Shown one piece after another: positions 33,474 through 42,278 of a stretch of DNA of 64,000 bases; position 1 is the stretch's first letter; each line of letters begins with the position of its first letter. Source of the stretch: JACMRP01 sp047302465 (lineage in GTDB: Bacteria; Bdellovibrionota; Bdellovibrionia; Bdellovibrionales; Bdellovibrionaceae); assembly GCF_047302465.1 (NCBI RefSeq), contig NZ_CP178621.1, forward strand, positions 3,224,001-3,288,000, read 5' to 3'. A model generated the notes under the pieces. It was not told the DNA's origin, made no database searches, and worked only from the letters and a program-made list of their open reading frames with translations. The position numbers were made by a program, and so were the translations under genes.

Positions 33474-34220
33474 TTAAAAGAATATCTTTAATCCGCTCCG
33501 TATCCCGGTGCGGATGTTTTCTACCGTCGTGCCGGCGTTTGTCGTACTTTGCACGTCTTTGTACCAAGAACCAAAAACCCGGAAGTTTTTGAAATCAATA
33601 AAGGCCCCGCCTTCGGTCAAAGTTCCCTTTACGTCCCCTAAGGTCGCCTCGGTAGTCGGCAAATAGGAACGGTAAAGTCCATCAAAGCCGAACTGCTTGA
33701 TCGCATACATTTGTAGGCTGACCTGGGCAAATTGCTGGCTTATGCGAAGCTCTGGTGCATTTTGATTCCGGGTTCGCATCCCATAATGCAGGGTCAGGTA
33801 GGAACCTTGAATTGAGCTTCCTAAAAGACGTAGGTTAAAGAGACCACTCAGGTCATTGAAGCCCTCTTGAGTGTTGTTTTCATATTCGGCAGTCAGCCCC
33901 ACGAACTGAGCGTAGGCCGAAAATGTTCCTTGGTAAGAGGTGTTTTTATCAACGGCCGCACCGCCCCCGGCATCCAACTCGTAGCTGTTATAGGAAACCC
34001 CTAACATCAACTCGTAAGGAGAAGGCGAATTCATCGAAAGCCACATGTCCATCATGCGGTTCCGGTCTTTTTGAGCAAGCCATTCCTGCAGCGTCCAGCG
34101 CGAGCTCTCGCGACGTTCCGCCCTTTTGGTGAACTCGCCACCGCCCCCGGAAGACTGAGCCCCCGCATTGAAGGCAAAGGCCATCACAAAGAGGGCCAGG
34201 AGTGATCTGAAATGAAACAT
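33474..34220 (-). CDS. Exported protein, probable small outer-membrane barrel
   Basis: A 248-residue protein with a signal peptide (ending AGA, about residue 21). A short Gly/Ser stretch and a charged helix (EFTKRAERRESSRWTLQEWLAQKDRN) come next. The C-terminal 180 residues have alternating beta-strand character, ending in SGLKIFF with a terminal aromatic residue. That suggests an outer-membrane barrel. GGAGG precedes the ATG. Convergent with hisS (1 bp between). No family recognised. Confidence 0.65.
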   Translation of the reverse strand: MFHFRSLLALFVMAFAFNAGAQSSGGGGEFTKRAERRESSRWTLQEWLAQKDRNRMMDMWLSMNSPSPYELMLGVSYNSYELDAGGGAAVDKNTSYQGTFSAYAQFVGLTAEYENNTQEGFNDLSGLFNLRLLGSSIQGSYLTLHYGMRTRNQNAPELRISQQFAQVSLQMYAIKQFGFDGLYRSYLPTTEATLGDVKGTLTEGGAFIDFKNFRVFGSWYKDVQSTTNAGTTVENIRTGIRSGLKIFF

Positions 34221-34306
34221 AGGAATCCTCCATTTTTAATTTTGCCCTTTGGGGGGACTTGGGTCTAAGATTTTATCTGTAAGTCTAAGATTGAGACTGA
34301 GGTTGT

Positions 34307-35368
34307 ATGTACGTCCACGATTTGAATCCATTTGCTATACAGTTTTCTGAACATTTCGGCATTCGCTGGTATGGATTATCGTACATGATTGGATTTATCT
34401 GCGCTTACCTCTTGATCCGCTGGCTAACTTCGCGCCAACGTGCGGGACTGAATCCAAACATGGTGGGCGACTTTATCACTTACGTGGCTATCGGCACTTT
34501 GGTAGGCGGCCGCTTGGGTTATGTGATTTTTTATTCTCCGGACCTGTTTCTTAAATTCAAAGGCGACTTCCCGTTTTGGGGAGTCTTCGCGATCAACGAA
34601 GGCGGCATGGCCAGCCACGGTGGCATGATCGGTATTGTGCTTGCCTGTTTGTTTTTTGCCCGTCGCCACGGTGTTAACTTTTTGTATCTTTTGGATTTGG
34701 TGTCGGTCTCTGGCCCTATTGGCGTGTTCTTTGGCCGTATTGCTAATTTCATCAATGGCGAGCTTGTCGGCAGACCAGCTCCGGACGACTTCCCACTTTC
34801 TGTGAAATTCCCACAAGATATTTTGAATTGGCCAACCGCAGACTTTGCAAAGCTTAGCAGCCTGACGAGTGTGGTTGATAAAGTGAACATCAATAGCGAG
34901 CAGTGGCTTGAGATGCTGCAAAAATTTGAATTCGACACTGTGACTCGCAGCCAAGTGTACGATGCTCTCGCGAAAGTGGTGACTGAAATTCAAAATGGCA
35001 ATAGCGCCGTCAAAGAATCTTTGGCGCCGCTCTTAGTGGCACGCTACCCTTCGCAACTGTTCGCTGCTTTCGGCGAAGGCTTGCTATTATTTTTGATTTT
35101 ATTCTTCCTTTGGAGAAAAGGCCGCAAACCAGGATTTATCGCGGCGACCTTTATCGTGTTGTACTCTTTGGTTCGCATCCTTGATGAGTACTTCAGGATG
35201 CCGGATGCCGCTATCGGGTATCAATGGTTGGGACTGACTCGTGGCCAATGGCTAAGCGTCGGCATGTTCTTCATCGGAATTTCTATGATGTTCTTGTGGA
35301 TGAGATCCAACTCTCTGAATATCCCAGGCTGGAACCGTGGCCACAGCATCCGCTTAGGCCGAAAATAA
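34307..35368 (+). CDS. lgt: Prolipoprotein diacylglyceryl transferase
   Basis: A 353-residue inner-membrane enzyme that adds diacylglycerol to the lipobox Cys of prolipoproteins; the window encodes several such substrates. The Lgt signature GRIANFINGELVGR is at residues 143-156, and GGMASHGGMIG with the conserved His is at 99-109. Between the signature and RYPSQLFAA (246-254) lies about 90 residues, whereas most Lgt proteins have about half that. An extra polar, helical segment of about 60 residues (roughly 175-240) explains the unusual total length. GAGG precedes ATG 34307. Confidence 0.94.
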   Translation: MYVHDLNPFAIQFSEHFGIRWYGLSYMIGFICAYLLIRWLTSRQRAGLNPNMVGDFITYVAIGTLVGGRLGYVIFYSPDLFLKFKGDFPFWGVFAINEGGMASHGGMIGIVLACLFFARRHGVNFLYLLDLVSVSGPIGVFFGRIANFINGELVGRPAPDDFPLSVKFPQDILNWPTADFAKLSSLTSVVDKVNINSEQWLEMLQKFEFDTVTRSQVYDALAKVVTEIQNGNSAVKESLAPLLVARYPSQLFAAFGEGLLLFLILFFLWRKGRKPGFIAATFIVLYSLVRILDEYFRMPDAAIGYQWLGLTRGQWLSVGMFFIGISMMFLWMRSNSLNIPGWNRGHSIRLGRK

Positions 35369-35369
35369 T

Positions 35370-35942
35370 CTAGAAAGCATACGAAAAGGCGATAATCGCA
35401 TTCGTGCCGGCAAGGAAGTTTAAAACTCCGCGCACGTTTTTATCTTCTTCACGGGATGCGCTGTACAAGTTCACCGCCGCAATCAATGAATGCGTCGCGA
35501 TTTTGATCCAACGGGTTTTATTGCGTTCTTCTTTTTCTTTTTCTAAGAAGCGACGTAAAAGTTCTGCCTTTTGCGCCGAAGTTAAAGGCGCCCCTTCCAC
35601 TGCATAGTAGAAAGAATTGTACTCGTTGCCATTCCAATAACGATTGGCCCCGTAACCTACGGCTGCCACCCCAACGGACTGAGCAATGGCATAAACACCA
35701 CGACTGAAAGAATCATCCGAGTTATAGTAACCGGCAACACCACCTAAGGTCGCGATCGCACCGCTGATCATGTAGCTCATGCCGGTCACGCGGTCTTCTT
35801 TTTGGCGCTCTCTCATGTACTTATTAAAAGAATCCCATTGTGCCGGGCCTTCGTAATAATTCAAATCCGAGCTGTATGCATGAGCTTGCAAGCGGCACAG
35901 ACTAAAGAGCACTAAGAGGAGGACCATCAACGTATATCTCAT
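35370..35942 (-). CDS. Small exported membrane-associated protein
   Basis: A 190-residue protein with a signal peptide, then a charged helix, two Gly/Ala-rich hydrophobic hairpins (SGAIATLGGVAGYY, AQSVGVAAVGYGANRY), a charged coiled-coil segment and a C-terminal hydrophobic stretch. It is the third gene of an operon: its ATG overlaps the upstream stop by 4 nt (ATGA). No family recognised. Confidence 0.65.
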   Translation of the reverse strand: MRYTLMVLLLVLFSLCRLQAHAYSSDLNYYEGPAQWDSFNKYMRERQKEDRVTGMSYMISGAIATLGGVAGYYNSDDSFSRGVYAIAQSVGVAAVGYGANRYWNGNEYNSFYYAVEGAPLTSAQKAELLRRFLEKEKEERNKTRWIKIATHSLIAAVNLYSASREEDKNVRGVLNFLAGTNAIIAFSYAF

Positions 35943-36979
35943 AGGACAAACCCCAATTCGAGATACACGGTTTGCAATTGATCCTGCTCGCCGACAAGGT
36001 TTTCAAATTTCTTACGCCAGTAAGTCAGGCCACCGTTCCAGCCATCATAGTGCAACAAGAAGCCCGCAGAGTATTCATAAGCTCCGTAGCTGGCTAATGC
36101 TTGCATGGCGCCCAGCTTGTAAGAAGCCCCGATACGAGGCATCTCTTTCGCCTCTTCGATATAAGAATTAAACAAAAAATCCACTCCCAATTCGAGTTCG
36201 CCCATGCCGACTGGTGGACGTACCGAACCCGCTAAATGCCAGTCAGGGCTTGTTGAAAGCTCGTCGTACTTTTTATCAACCAGACCCGCATTTTTAATCG
36301 TAAGTCCCACTTGCGGTTTCCATGGTTTTTCTTCGAAAGAATAAAGAACGCCGGGCTCTATATACAGAGCTCGTTGAGTTTTAGAATCAAAATTGTCATT
36401 ACCACCCGACGCCAGCGCATCTGTCAGTGTAAATTCGCTTAAGATAAACTTGCGATCCACCGCACGCAGTTGCAGACCCCAATAGAAATTATCTTTTACG
36501 AAGCTTGCAATTTGCCCGGATAAGCTCTGCTCTTGGCCCGCATACAAAGTGATAACAGGTAGAGCCGAGTTGCGAATAAGGGAATAATAAAACAGACGAT
36601 AAGGTGAATACCCCAAACCCCACGTTTCACGAATGAAACTTGCTTGGATATTTGCTTCCATCTCGGCGCTAGCTTTTTGATTAAAAAGACGCTCAACAGT
36701 TCCTTCGTCCCCAGTACCATCTAAAAGCTGACTGACGTCTCGGACATAGGAAACATTGTTTCCAAAAAAGAACTGTGTCTGAAACTGACTACGCCGATCT
36801 TTTGCAGTGAAAGCTGGATTGCACGGCAGGCCTTCGATCAGCGCGTCCATTCCAAAACAGACGTGACTAAGACTGCGGCTGGTAAAGTTAGAGCCACCCA
36901 TCGAAATAGCTCTTGGCACTTCTAAAGCAGAAGCTTGCAAAGTCACTAGCAATAAGAAAAGTCCTACCCAGATTTTCAT
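35939..36979 (-). CDS. Outer-membrane beta-barrel protein, TraF/FadL-like
   Basis: A 346-residue protein with a signal peptide (about residues 1-18). The mature N-terminus (RAISMGGSNFT...PCNPAFTA) resembles the plug-like start of FadL- and TraF-type barrels. Strands alternate throughout, with many Gly/Tyr, and the last strand ends VYLELGFVL. It is the middle gene of a three-gene operon with 4-nt overlaps on both sides. The substrate is unknown. Confidence 0.65.
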   Translation of the reverse strand: MKIWVGLFLLLVTLQASALEVPRAISMGGSNFTSRSLSHVCFGMDALIEGLPCNPAFTAKDRRSQFQTQFFFGNNVSYVRDVSQLLDGTGDEGTVERLFNQKASAEMEANIQASFIRETWGLGYSPYRLFYYSLIRNSALPVITLYAGQEQSLSGQIASFVKDNFYWGLQLRAVDRKFILSEFTLTDALASGGNDNFDSKTQRALYIEPGVLYSFEEKPWKPQVGLTIKNAGLVDKKYDELSTSPDWHLAGSVRPPVGMGELELGVDFLFNSYIEEAKEMPRIGASYKLGAMQALASYGAYEYSAGFLLHYDGWNGGLTYWRKKFENLVGEQDQLQTVYLELGFVL

Positions 36980-37818
36980 TGGCAGGTCCTTTTCTTACGA
37001 AGTTCGGTCACGGCATCCAAAGTCGTCGCGTAGACTGCTTGGACAACGGCGCGAGCGTCTAGAAGCTCTTCGCTATCTTCAGGATAGGCGATACTTAGAT
37101 CCGTCATGGTTTCTGAAAGATGATACGAAATCGGTGTCAGCCATTTCAGAAGAACTTCAAAGTCAAAACGACACAAGACTTCGATACGTCCTGCGATCAC
37201 ATCTTCAATCGCTTTATTGAAGTCAGTCCAAAACTGCGCAGATGCCGTTACGTAGGATTTAAAAAGAATCAGATTTAAAATGGCGCGATATAGACGGCCA
37301 CCTGGAGTTTGTACCATCGACAAAGTATCCACAGCGATTTTCAGATCGACCAACGCCTGACCTTGTACAACGGGGATCGAATCCACGCGGTCCTTGTAAC
37401 GATCCCACACGGCCAATGTGTTGACCAAGCCACCGAGGGCTTTCATATCACGAGGGTCGATGTCACCTTTTGCTTGTTTTGCGATTTTTTGTAGGCTCTC
37501 GGCGGTGCCGGTCATCTTCAAGCTTTCCGCAGGAACCAAAGGAGCCTTAAAGCCAACGACGAATCCCCAGTACTGCTCAACGCGAATACCACCACGGGCC
37601 GCATACGCCGAAGCCAAGGCCACCTTCACCTGAGGGCGTGGGTCCTGGACCGCCAACTCTTGCAGTTTTTGAATGGCTTGGCCATAGTCCCCCTTGTCGA
37701 TGAGCTTGTAATTCTCATCGAGAGGATCTCTTGGTGCTTCGTTCCGGTCTTTTTGACAGCCCGAAAACATAAGCAAAATGGCTAAGGCCCCGAGGGCGGT
37801 TTTTAACTGGTTCTTCAT
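36976..37818 (-). CDS. TPR-like lipoprotein
   Basis: A 280-residue lipoprotein with lipobox MFSGC, then paired helices in a TPR-like spacing (YKLIDKGDYGQAIQKLQELA, VKVALASAYAARGG). The rest is helical and ends RKKRTCQ, with a second Cys at the tip. It is the first gene of the operon that continues with the beta-barrel and the small membrane protein. A plausible complex of lipoprotein, barrel and inner partner is inference from gene order. Confidence 0.68.
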   Translation of the reverse strand: MKNQLKTALGALAILLMFSGCQKDRNEAPRDPLDENYKLIDKGDYGQAIQKLQELAVQDPRPQVKVALASAYAARGGIRVEQYWGFVVGFKAPLVPAESLKMTGTAESLQKIAKQAKGDIDPRDMKALGGLVNTLAVWDRYKDRVDSIPVVQGQALVDLKIAVDTLSMVQTPGGRLYRAILNLILFKSYVTASAQFWTDFNKAIEDVIAGRIEVLCRFDFEVLLKWLTPISYHLSETMTDLSIAYPEDSEELLDARAVVQAVYATTLDAVTELRKKRTCQ

Positions 37819-38047
37819 TTGGCGTAATACCCCGCTTTGCTATAAGCAATGTAAGGGCCACCTCTAAATGTACTGATTTCCACGACAAAGCCCCCCAGCC
37901 TGTAAGGACTACAAGCCTGGCCACGGAATCGTCACTCTGCCGGGTTCTCGTGGATCTTCCCGGGCCCTTCTCAAGTTGAGAAGGGGTTAAAATAAATTGT
38001 CTGTTTACCCCCACGAATACGACCGAAAAGTCCTATGAGGAGCACAC

Positions 38048-38671
38048 ATGAAGGGCAACTTGCTTGACACCCAGAACGACAAACCAACAATCGCCTTTGT
38101 CGATGATGAAGCAGAAATCACAGAAGTCTACTCTGCTATTTTGTCAGAGCACTACAAAGTGCTGACTTTCAATCAACCAGAAGAGCTTTTGAAGTTTCTC
38201 GAGTTTCATGAGGCTTGTCCGTTTGAAGTCCTCATCACGGATTTGAAAATGCCAAAGATCAGCGGCTTGCAGCTCATCGAGCGCGCTCATCAAAAAGGAT
38301 TTCAATTTCCGTCGCTGCTTCTGTCTGGGTACTTGGACAAAAGCAACCTTATGACTGCTGTCGGTAGCGGCGTTTTGCGTGTTATTGAAAAGCCAGCAGA
38401 TATATCCCGTATTCTACAGTGCGTGGAAGAGCTGATGAACGAAGCCCGTTTGATGAAAACCCGCCGTCAGATTCACGAGATTATGCAAAAGTTGCGAGAG
38501 TCTTATTCTCACATCCGCATGCTTTTGGGTGACGAATTGGAAACTTACACGATCGACAATGACAGCAATATGGAAATTTTGTTGGAGTCTTTAGAATCGC
38601 GCCTAGATTTTCTTCTGAAAGCCGAAGAAAATTTAAAACTCAAAAGCCAGGCAACGAAAAAAGTCGTCTAA
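38048..38671 (+). CDS. Response regulator: receiver domain with helical tail
   Basis: A 207-residue protein. The receiver domain (about 12-130) has the acidic pair FVDDE, phospho-acceptor Asp65 in LITDLKMP, conserved Ser93 in LLLSGY and Lys115 in IEKP. The C-terminal 75 residues form a charged helical or coiled-coil tail with no DNA-binding or enzymatic motif. It probably passes its signal by protein contact. No histidine kinase is encoded next to it. GAGGAG precedes ATG 38048. Confidence 0.9.
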   Translation: MKGNLLDTQNDKPTIAFVDDEAEITEVYSAILSEHYKVLTFNQPEELLKFLEFHEACPFEVLITDLKMPKISGLQLIERAHQKGFQFPSLLLSGYLDKSNLMTAVGSGVLRVIEKPADISRILQCVEELMNEARLMKTRRQIHEIMQKLRESYSHIRMLLGDELETYTIDNDSNMEILLESLESRLDFLLKAEENLKLKSQATKKVV

Positions 38672-38703
38672 AATAAAAAACCCACATCTTTTCAGACGTG
38701 GGT
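38672..38703 (-). terminator. Terminator of the 38751 gene
   Basis: On the minus strand a 10-position stem (ACCCACGTCT with AGATGTGGGT, one mismatch) with a 4-nt loop is followed by TTTTTTATTTT. It lies just beyond the stop of the response regulator gene on the other strand, and may stop that transcript as well. Confidence 0.75.
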
Positions 38704-38750
38704 ATTAATTCAGCTACTCGAATGAGAGCTTAGAGAGAGTTCGTTAAGAA

Positions 38751-39509
38751 CTACTCCAAGTGCTTCAACGTGTTGTCGCCACCGATGTAGAAAGTCTCAG
38801 CTTGTTCTACGTGGTTCATAACAGTGTCAACAGACCACTTCATCAACAATTGCATACCAGCAACTGGATCTTCTTTAGAGCCAGTGTTGAATACGCTTGG
38901 TACTTCTGCAGAAGCGTTGAAAGTGAAACCCCAAGAAACGTTCACGTCTGCAGGCATGATAGTCGCATTAGTGATGTATTTACCTTGACCGTTAACAGAG
39001 CCACCAGCTGTGAAAGTCACGCGGTAAGCGAAATCAACTACTTTCATGCCATAAGCATTTTCGTATTGTACGCGGTAAACTTTAGATTGAGGAATTTGCC
39101 AACCAGAAAGGTCAGACCAGCATTGAACGCCTTTTGGAAGAGCGTTTGCAGTGTAAGCTTGAACGTTAACAACAGGGCGACCAGTTTCAACAACAGCCCA
39201 GATTTTTTTACCCAAATTGATAACTTGATCGATGATCACTTCAGCTTGATCCAATACGCCCAAGCCCAATTCTGGAGCTTCACCAGCGAAAGTAACCATG
39301 TTGCCGTTAGTGCCGTTGTTTGCACCAGTGTTGCAGTTCTCATAAAGACCTGCTTGTGCGAAAGTAGTTGCACCGAACTTAGCATCGTATTGCTCAGTAA
39401 CATCAGTGCGAGTCATTTTTGTAAGTTCGAAATATTTTGCGTCGATTTTGTCAGCGGCTTGAGCGTTGATTGCCAAAGCTGTAACAAACACTAGAGAAAG
39501 AAGTTTCAT
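38751..39509 (-). CDS. Exported protein, probably abundant, unknown family
   Basis: A 252-residue protein with a signal peptide (ending AQA, about residue 18) and a mature part rich in Ala, Val, Asn and Thr. Two Cys (LYENCNTG, GVQCWSD) could form a disulfide. Codon choice is narrow (GCT, ACT, AAC, TTC, GGT), like the ribosomal protein S1 gene in this window, which suggests high expression. Its AGGGGGA ribosome site can be masked by a leader hairpin. No family recognised. Confidence 0.72.
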   Translation of the reverse strand: MKLLSLVFVTALAINAQAADKIDAKYFELTKMTRTDVTEQYDAKFGATTFAQAGLYENCNTGANNGTNGNMVTFAGEAPELGLGVLDQAEVIIDQVINLGKKIWAVVETGRPVVNVQAYTANALPKGVQCWSDLSGWQIPQSKVYRVQYENAYGMKVVDFAYRVTFTAGGSVNGQGKYITNATIMPADVNVSWGFTFNASAEVPSVFNTGSKEDPVAGMQLLMKWSVDTVMNHVEQAETFYIGGDNTLKHLE

Positions 39510-39518
39510 TTAAGCGTC

Positions 39519-39550
39519 CCCCTGTTTGGTTTGCAGCTTTCTAACAGGGG
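39519..39550 (-). promoter_or_regulatory. Leader hairpin pairing with the SD of the 39509 gene
   Basis: On the minus strand CCCCTGTT (39550-39543) pairs perfectly with AACAGGGG (39526-39519), extendable by one U-G pair. The right arm is the ribosome site of the gene starting at 39509. The loop is 16 nt. Confidence 0.5.
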
Positions 39551-39623
39551 ATCGCAAATTTTCAATCTCAAAAATAATGATGCCTTGTATTAAATAAGCT
39601 TATTATCCAGGCAGGTCGCTAGT

Positions 39624-40187
39624 TTAAGGGCGCCAGGTGAAACTAATCATTGGGAAGATCCAAGATTTCGTAGCATCCGTTGAAGATTCTACCCCACTGA
39701 CAGTTTTCGTCGCATAGGTCGCGGCATAGTAATTCAAGCTCACACCAATGTAAAATTTATCATCTCGGATCGGAGCTTGGAACGAGAACTGTCCAAATAG
39801 GCTCGTTCCTTCCCAGGTTTCGTTAGTGCTGCCTGAGGTGTAAGTTCCCTTGGCGATGTAGCCGTACGCAACCGTCGTGCTGAAAATGCCGTTCTTGTCG
39901 ATATTCCAGCGCAATGCCGGTCCGATATCAAAAGACGAATAAGTCGTGTTCGTACTGTCCACAGAACCCGTTTGGGAAATACCTAGAACAGTCCACCCAA
40001 CGGTCCACTGCATTTTGCGATCTATGTTGAAGAGAAAATTTGCATTATAAAAATACTGCGTGCTTGAAGACTCCGCATCCGCATTCAAAGTATCTGCAGA
40101 ATAAGTAAATCCCAAATCAATCAACGCTTCCGCAAATACCGAAGACGAAATCATTAGACTTGTAAAAAGTAGAACTAGAAATCTCAT
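39624..40187 (-). CDS. Exported protein, probable small outer-membrane barrel
   Basis: A 187-residue product with a signal peptide (ending VFA), then alternating beta strands (FTYSADTLNAD, YFYNANFLFNI, WTVGWTVLGIS, FSSFDIGPALRW). The pattern is that of an eight-stranded outer-membrane barrel. ATG 40187 best positions the signal peptide; two in-frame starts upstream (to 40226) remain possible because no candidate has a clear SD. Family unknown. Confidence 0.62.
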   Translation of the reverse strand: MRFLVLLFTSLMISSSVFAEALIDLGFTYSADTLNADAESSSTQYFYNANFLFNIDRKMQWTVGWTVLGISQTGSVDSTNTTYSSFDIGPALRWNIDKNGIFSTTVAYGYIAKGTYTSGSTNETWEGTSLFGQFSFQAPIRDDKFYIGVSLNYYAATYATKTVSGVESSTDATKSWIFPMISFTWRP

Positions 40188-40249
40188 TACTAGATTTATC
40201 GGCATTCGAGCCGCAGCCTTAGACACGACCAGAGACTAGAATCATGAGT

Positions 40250-41446
40250 TTAGGAGCGCCTTTTTAAGAGAGCGCCATAGAAACCATCAAAGCCTTCACG
40301 ATGAGGCAGAGTATGCAACTCCTCGACCAAACTCCAATCTTGTTTGTTGTGTTCGAGGAACTTCTTCACCTGACGTTCGTTTTCAGCAGGCATCAAACTG
40401 CAAGTGGCATAGACTAACAATCCACCTGGCTTCACCATCTGCGAATAGTTTTGTAGGATCTCTGATTGCAAAATCAGAATCTTTTGTACTTCTTCAGCAG
40501 TTAGTTTCCATTTTGTATCAGGATTGCGACGAAGGACTCCGAGCGCAGAACATGGCACATCCAAAAGCACCCGATCCGCACTTTTTTCAAGACTCTTGAT
40601 CACTTTGTCAGAGTCAATCACACGAGTTTCGATGATGTCGACATGGTTACGGCGTGCACGTTCTTTCAAGCTTTCCAATTTCCAAGCATGCACGTCCATA
40701 GAAATAATTTTGCCACGATTTTTCATCAGTGCCGCAAGGTGAAGACTTTTGCCCCCGCCTCCTGCACAAGCATCAATGACTTTCATACCGGGCTCTGGAC
40801 GCAAAAGCGGCGCCACCATTTGCGAAGCACCATCTTGAATTTCAAAAAGTCCCTGCTTAAAACTTTCGCTCGACGCCAGGTTTTTTCTTTCTAAAAGTTT
40901 TAAACCTGCATCCAGCTCCGAAACGGGTGTAACGGCGATTTCTTCGCCTTTGAGTTTGCGAAGAAGCTCCTCACGAGTTCCACACAGAGTATTAGCGCGC
41001 AAAAAGACTTCCGCGGGTTGATTCATGGCGTGCAGGATCTGATTCCACTCCTCGCCGAACTCTTGACGACCGTACTCATACAGCCAATCAGGAACAGACT
41101 CTCGAATCGCGACCGAGGAAATACTCTCTTTGCGAGCCGCAAAATTCTGCGTATCGAATTTTTTAGTTTCTTCCCACTCTGGCAAAGTGCCATGGGTGTC
41201 ATAGCACCACGCAGACCAAATCTGCCAAACGGCGGCTGTATCAACAGCGGTTTTTGTCGGATCAAAACCCGCAAGCGCCCCCAAATAACGCCACCAGCGT
41301 ACGATTTCGTAAACGCTTTCTGCGAAAAAACGACGATCGCGGGCGCCCCACTTCCTTTGGTTTTTGAAGGTGCGCTCGATCACTTTGTCGGCATAACGAT
41401 TTTGCGTAAAAATCTCCACCACGGCCTGAACAATATGTTCAACCAA
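40250..41446 (-). CDS. RsmB/NOP-family RNA (cytosine-5) methyltransferase
   Basis: A protein of at least 398 residues. The SAM-binding motif is VIDACAGGGGKSLHLA, motif IV with its Cys is LLDVPCSALG, and the catalytic Cys is in YATCSLMP. The enzyme should methylate a cytosine in rRNA. The frame listed begins at TTG 41446, which has no SD. The frame stays open further upstream and encodes SSPKFHRHLVEHIVQ, a conserved-looking N-terminus. An AGGAG lies just ahead of in-frame ATT codons at 41494 and 41488. The true start may therefore be a rare ATT. Confidence 0.88.
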   Translation of the reverse strand: MVEHIVQAVVEIFTQNRYADKVIERTFKNQRKWGARDRRFFAESVYEIVRWWRYLGALAGFDPTKTAVDTAAVWQIWSAWCYDTHGTLPEWEETKKFDTQNFAARKESISSVAIRESVPDWLYEYGRQEFGEEWNQILHAMNQPAEVFLRANTLCGTREELLRKLKGEEIAVTPVSELDAGLKLLERKNLASSESFKQGLFEIQDGASQMVAPLLRPEPGMKVIDACAGGGGKSLHLAALMKNRGKIISMDVHAWKLESLKERARRNHVDIIETRVIDSDKVIKSLEKSADRVLLDVPCSALGVLRRNPDTKWKLTAEEVQKILILQSEILQNYSQMVKPGGLLVYATCSLMPAENERQVKKFLEHNKQDWSLVEELHTLPHREGFDGFYGALLKRRS

Positions 41447-41481
41447 ATGACGGTGAAATTTTGGCGAAGATTTTTTTTCGC

Positions 41482-42159
41482 TTAGAATGTGAATACCGCT
41501 CCTGCAGACAGGAAGGTGCCGTTAAATTGGCCCGAGTTCCAAAGCTGCAGGTGGTTTTTTAAACCAGTCTCGATGAAAAATCCAGCGTTCTCGAAGACAT
41601 CAAAAAAGCGTGCTCCAGCAATCAACTGATAGTCCAAAGTCAATGAGGCTTCATTGTCTGTCTGCCGGAAGAAAACCCCTGGCCCCGCACCAAAACCGAA
41701 GTACAAAGGAAACTTCGAGCTCGCATCTGGGAATGTAATCAACGGCAAGATCGACATTTTCAAAGGTTTTTGTTCGCCAGAACCTGCGACTTTAAATTGA
41801 ATAAAGTCGATGCGTAGATTCAGGTCCATCGAGTTTTTCCACTCGCCCACCCGGTAAGTAAGTCCGCCGGTAAAGTCGCCGACGTCCTTTTGCTTGCTCG
41901 GAGTGCCCCATTCATAGGCAGTTGAACTCATCATTTTGCCGAAATGCAAAGCCAAGTAATGATCCGTCGGACCTGAAGATGCCGCAGAATTACCAACATA
42001 CGAGCTGGCCTTAGCCCCTTGCTCGTCTTCCTCCTGATCCGGAGTACGTTGTCCGAAGTATTTTGACGCAGCTCCGCGCCCTACACGAGGGGCTCCTTGA
42101 GCCTCCGCGAAACCTTGAAAACCCAACAAAACAATCAGAAATGGCAGAATAGTTCTCAT
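41482..42159 (-). CDS. Exported protein, probable outer-membrane barrel
   Basis: A 225-residue protein with a signal peptide (ending AEA, about residue 20). A polar linker (about 22-60) precedes a region of alternating strands with GFGAGPGVFF and a final strand FLSAGAVFTF ending in Phe. These are hallmarks of an outer-membrane barrel. It is upstream of the methyltransferase gene and divergent from nrdR. Family unknown. Confidence 0.65.
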   Translation of the reverse strand: MRTILPFLIVLLGFQGFAEAQGAPRVGRGAASKYFGQRTPDQEEDEQGAKASSYVGNSAASSGPTDHYLALHFGKMMSSTAYEWGTPSKQKDVGDFTGGLTYRVGEWKNSMDLNLRIDFIQFKVAGSGEQKPLKMSILPLITFPDASSKFPLYFGFGAGPGVFFRQTDNEASLTLDYQLIAGARFFDVFENAGFFIETGLKNHLQLWNSGQFNGTFLSAGAVFTF

Positions 42160-42188
42160 TCTTTAATCATAAGTGGATGACTCTTGTA

Positions 42189-42222
42189 GTCAATAAAGGC
42201 TTTTCTAGAGGCCTTTATTGAC
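42189..42222. promoter_or_regulatory. 12-bp perfect inverted repeat upstream of nrdR
   Basis: GTCAATAAAGGC (42189-42200) and GCCTTTATTGAC (42211-42222) are perfect complements with a 10-bp spacer. The site lies in the 119-bp gap between the divergent starts at 42159 and 42279. A terminator is unlikely between divergent genes, so an operator or an mRNA leader structure is more plausible. It does not match the NrdR box consensus as I remember it. Confidence 0.55.
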
Positions 42223-42278
42223 GCCGCTTTCCGAGCTTTCGTACTCTAGGAAAAGTAGAAGAAACGAGACTTTAGACC

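Noticed and set aside
38760..39494. 244-codon forward open frame antisense to the 38751 gene
   Set aside because: It mirrors a codon-optimised gene with a signal peptide and ribosome site; no SD of its own.
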